From NCBI GenBank assembly GCA_965229695.1, contig OZ245921.1, positions 2,542,001 through 2,606,000 on the forward strand: a DNA stretch of 64,000 nucleotides, given 5' to 3'. The translations under genes were made by a program, and so were the position numbers. This stretch comes from JANSYL01 sp965229695 (GTDB taxonomy: Bacteria > Pseudomonadota > Alphaproteobacteria > Rhodobacterales > Rhodobacteraceae). The notes beneath the pieces were generated by a model. It saw only the letters and a list, made by a program, of their open reading frames with translations. It did no database searches and was not told the origin of the DNA. Of the stretch, positions 35,301-38,300 are shown one piece after another (within the stretch, counting starts at the first letter, position 1; each line of letters begins with the position of its first letter).

Positions 35301-38300
35301 AACGCCACTTTGCAGGCAGCGAACCTGATCCGCTTCCAGGCGGGCAGTTCGGCGGTGATCACCAACCTGTTGCGGATTGAGGCTGACGGCCCCGGCTTTG
35401 CTGCCGATGCGTCGGGTGGCACGGTGGAGCATTTTGGCACCTGGGATGCCGCCACGATCAACCTGACGACCTATGGCGATCAAGACACCGTACTGTTGCA
35501 GCCCGAGCGTATTGACGGCGATGTCACGATCAAACTGGGCGCTGAGAAAGACCATTTCACCCTCACCGGCCTGAACGAGCGTGACCCTGCCGATAGCTTC
35601 CTGGTCGACGGGCAGGGTGCTGCGGATGAATATATCCTGAACCGCAACCAGGTTGCGGTGTCGAATGTTGTGACCTTCTCGGACAGCGGGGCCTTGCCGG
35701 ATGGGGCGGATATTCTGACCATCAACGGGCGCGACGGCAGCGGCGATGTGGTTTTGGTGCGCGAAAACTTCATCGCGCTGATGAACCGCGACGCCAGCGA
35801 TGCGATCACCGATAAGGTCGAGCGCATCAATTACGGGGCCGATATGGATGGCCGCATTCGGATCAATGGTCTGGGTGGGGATGATCAGTTCTATAGCGAT
35901 GACACCTCGACCACCTTCACCTTGGATGGGGGCGCTGGCAAAGACTTCTTCCAGATCGGGCAGTTGTTTGGCACCGACCGGAAAGCGCCTGCTGTGGCCG
36001 TGGGCGATGAGATCACCACAGTTGAAACCACCCAGGGCTTCCTGTCGGCGGGCAACTCGACCCCGATGGTGGTCTTTGGCGGAACGGGTGAGGACACGTT
36101 CAACGTCTATTCGAACAAGGGTGTCACAAAGCTCTTCGGGGAAAGTGGCAACGACACGTTTGTGGTGCGCGCCTTTGTGCTGAAAGCCGATCCGAACAAA
36201 CAGGCTGGCGGCGGTGAGACTGAGGTCTTTGGTGGCGGCGGTGACGACAGTATCTTGTATAACATCAACGCGCCGATTGCGATTGATGGCGGCGCGGGCA
36301 CCGACACGATTGTTGTGATCGGCACCGAAGTGGCTGACAATTTCCTGATCACCGAGCAGGGGATTTTCGGTGCGGGCCTGAACATCAGCTTTGAGGGCGT
36401 GGAAAAGGCCGAGGTTGACGGCTTGGAAGGGGATGATACCTTCTACGTGCTGTCGACGGCGGCGAATATGGTTGTGACGGTGATCGGCGGGCTTGGCTCG
36501 GACACGATCCATGTGGCCGGTGATGTGACCGGAGAGATCGTTTCGCTTGAGGTTGAGGGCACATCGGGCGTGGTCAACCATGCCGTCGCCTCCACCGACC
36601 CGGCCTATAACGAGATCTTCGTGCAGGGCATCCGGCCCAATATCGCCACGGCGCAGACAGCACTGTTCGAGGTCGATACCAGCGGCTTGGCCGTGCTGGA
36701 CGAAGGCGGCGTGGTCGGCAGCTACCGCATTCGGATGACCGAAGCTGTGGCAGCCACGGTTTATCTGACCGTCTCAGCCGCGCGATCCTCAACCGAGGAT
36801 CGGGAGCTTCCGGCGGCGGTCAAAGCGCAGTCGGCCCTGATTGGTAAAACCGCGACCGGAGATTTCGCTTCGGCCCAGGTTCTGAGTTTCACCAACTCCA
36901 CCGCGTGGCAGACGGTGTATGTGCAGGCCCCGCAGGACGATGCCGCCGAAGGCACGCGCGATGTTGTGATCAACCACCGCGCCCAGGGTACAGCGGCGGC
37001 GCAAGCGGCCCGGATCGCCAATGCCGAGGTCACGGTGTTTGACGATGACAAGGCGCAGGTGCTGATCGAAGGCAACCCGGCAGAGCTGCGCGTGGTCGAA
37101 GGCGGGGCTGGCCAGACGGTGCAGGTGCGCCTGTCGCGCCCACCGGCGGTCGGCGAAACCGTGACGGTGACGCCAACCTTCTTGGGCTCGGATGTGCTGA
37201 CCAACCCCGGCAGCCTGACCTTCACCGATGCCGATTGGAACCTCTCCAAATCGATGACGCTGACGGCCAATGATGACAGCCTTATCGAAAACCGCGAACG
37301 GGTGACCGTTTCCTTCGCCGTGACATCGACATCGGGCAGTTCGGCGTTCTTGACCTCTGATGCGGCAGAGATCGACCTGGTGATCGCTGACAATGACAAG
37401 GGTGAGGTTTTGGTGACCGAAACCGGCACCGGCACGATTGTGACGCCGACCGCAGGCGACAGCTATTCGATGGTACTGTCCAAACAGCCGACCGCGGATG
37501 TGGTTGTGTCTGTTCTGACCGATGGACAGACCATCGCCAACAGCGCGGATGCGCGGTTTAACGCGACCGATAAGACCGTGACCTTCACGGCGGCGAACTG
37601 GAATGTGCCGGTGCAGATCGATCTGACGATCGGCTCGGTCACGGCCAGCAAGCAGCCGACGATTAAGGTGGGCGCGCAGCCTCAGCTTCTAAGCGGTATC
37701 CAAGGCCCGCTTTACGTCTTTGGCGGCATTGGGCCGGGCGCGGATCGGGCTGTGCGTACGGCGGTGACCCTGCCGACCGAAACCAACGCGCCATTGCCAA
37801 GCGTGTCGAACCCGGTGGATGAAACCCAACAGACAGACCGTCTGGTCATGTTCAACGCCGGGGATAGCGCGGGCCAATCGGGCGTGCTGAGCGAAACCCG
37901 CGTCACCGGCTTTGACATGCGGGCGACCGACCTGACGCTGAACCTGGGCACGCCCGCGGTGCCGAACTTTGTCAGCTATAACGCGGGCATCACCTATCAA
38001 GAGCTTGAGATTGTTGAGCTTCTGATGGGCAGCGCCAATGACACCCTGGATATTCAAAGCACCGCTTCGGGCGCGATCACGGTTGTGCATGGCGGCGGCG
38101 GATCGGACACGATCACAGTTGCCCCGGTCAGCGGCCCAACCGCGAATGCGGGTGGCAATGATCGCGTTTTGGCGATCTTTGGCGACACGACGCAAAACGG
38201 CGACCGCTACAACTCGCGCACCGGCGCGATCACTGGATCGGGCCGCGCCTATACCAGCGGCGGTGGTAACGACGTGATCGATGCCAGCAAGGCCGGGGGT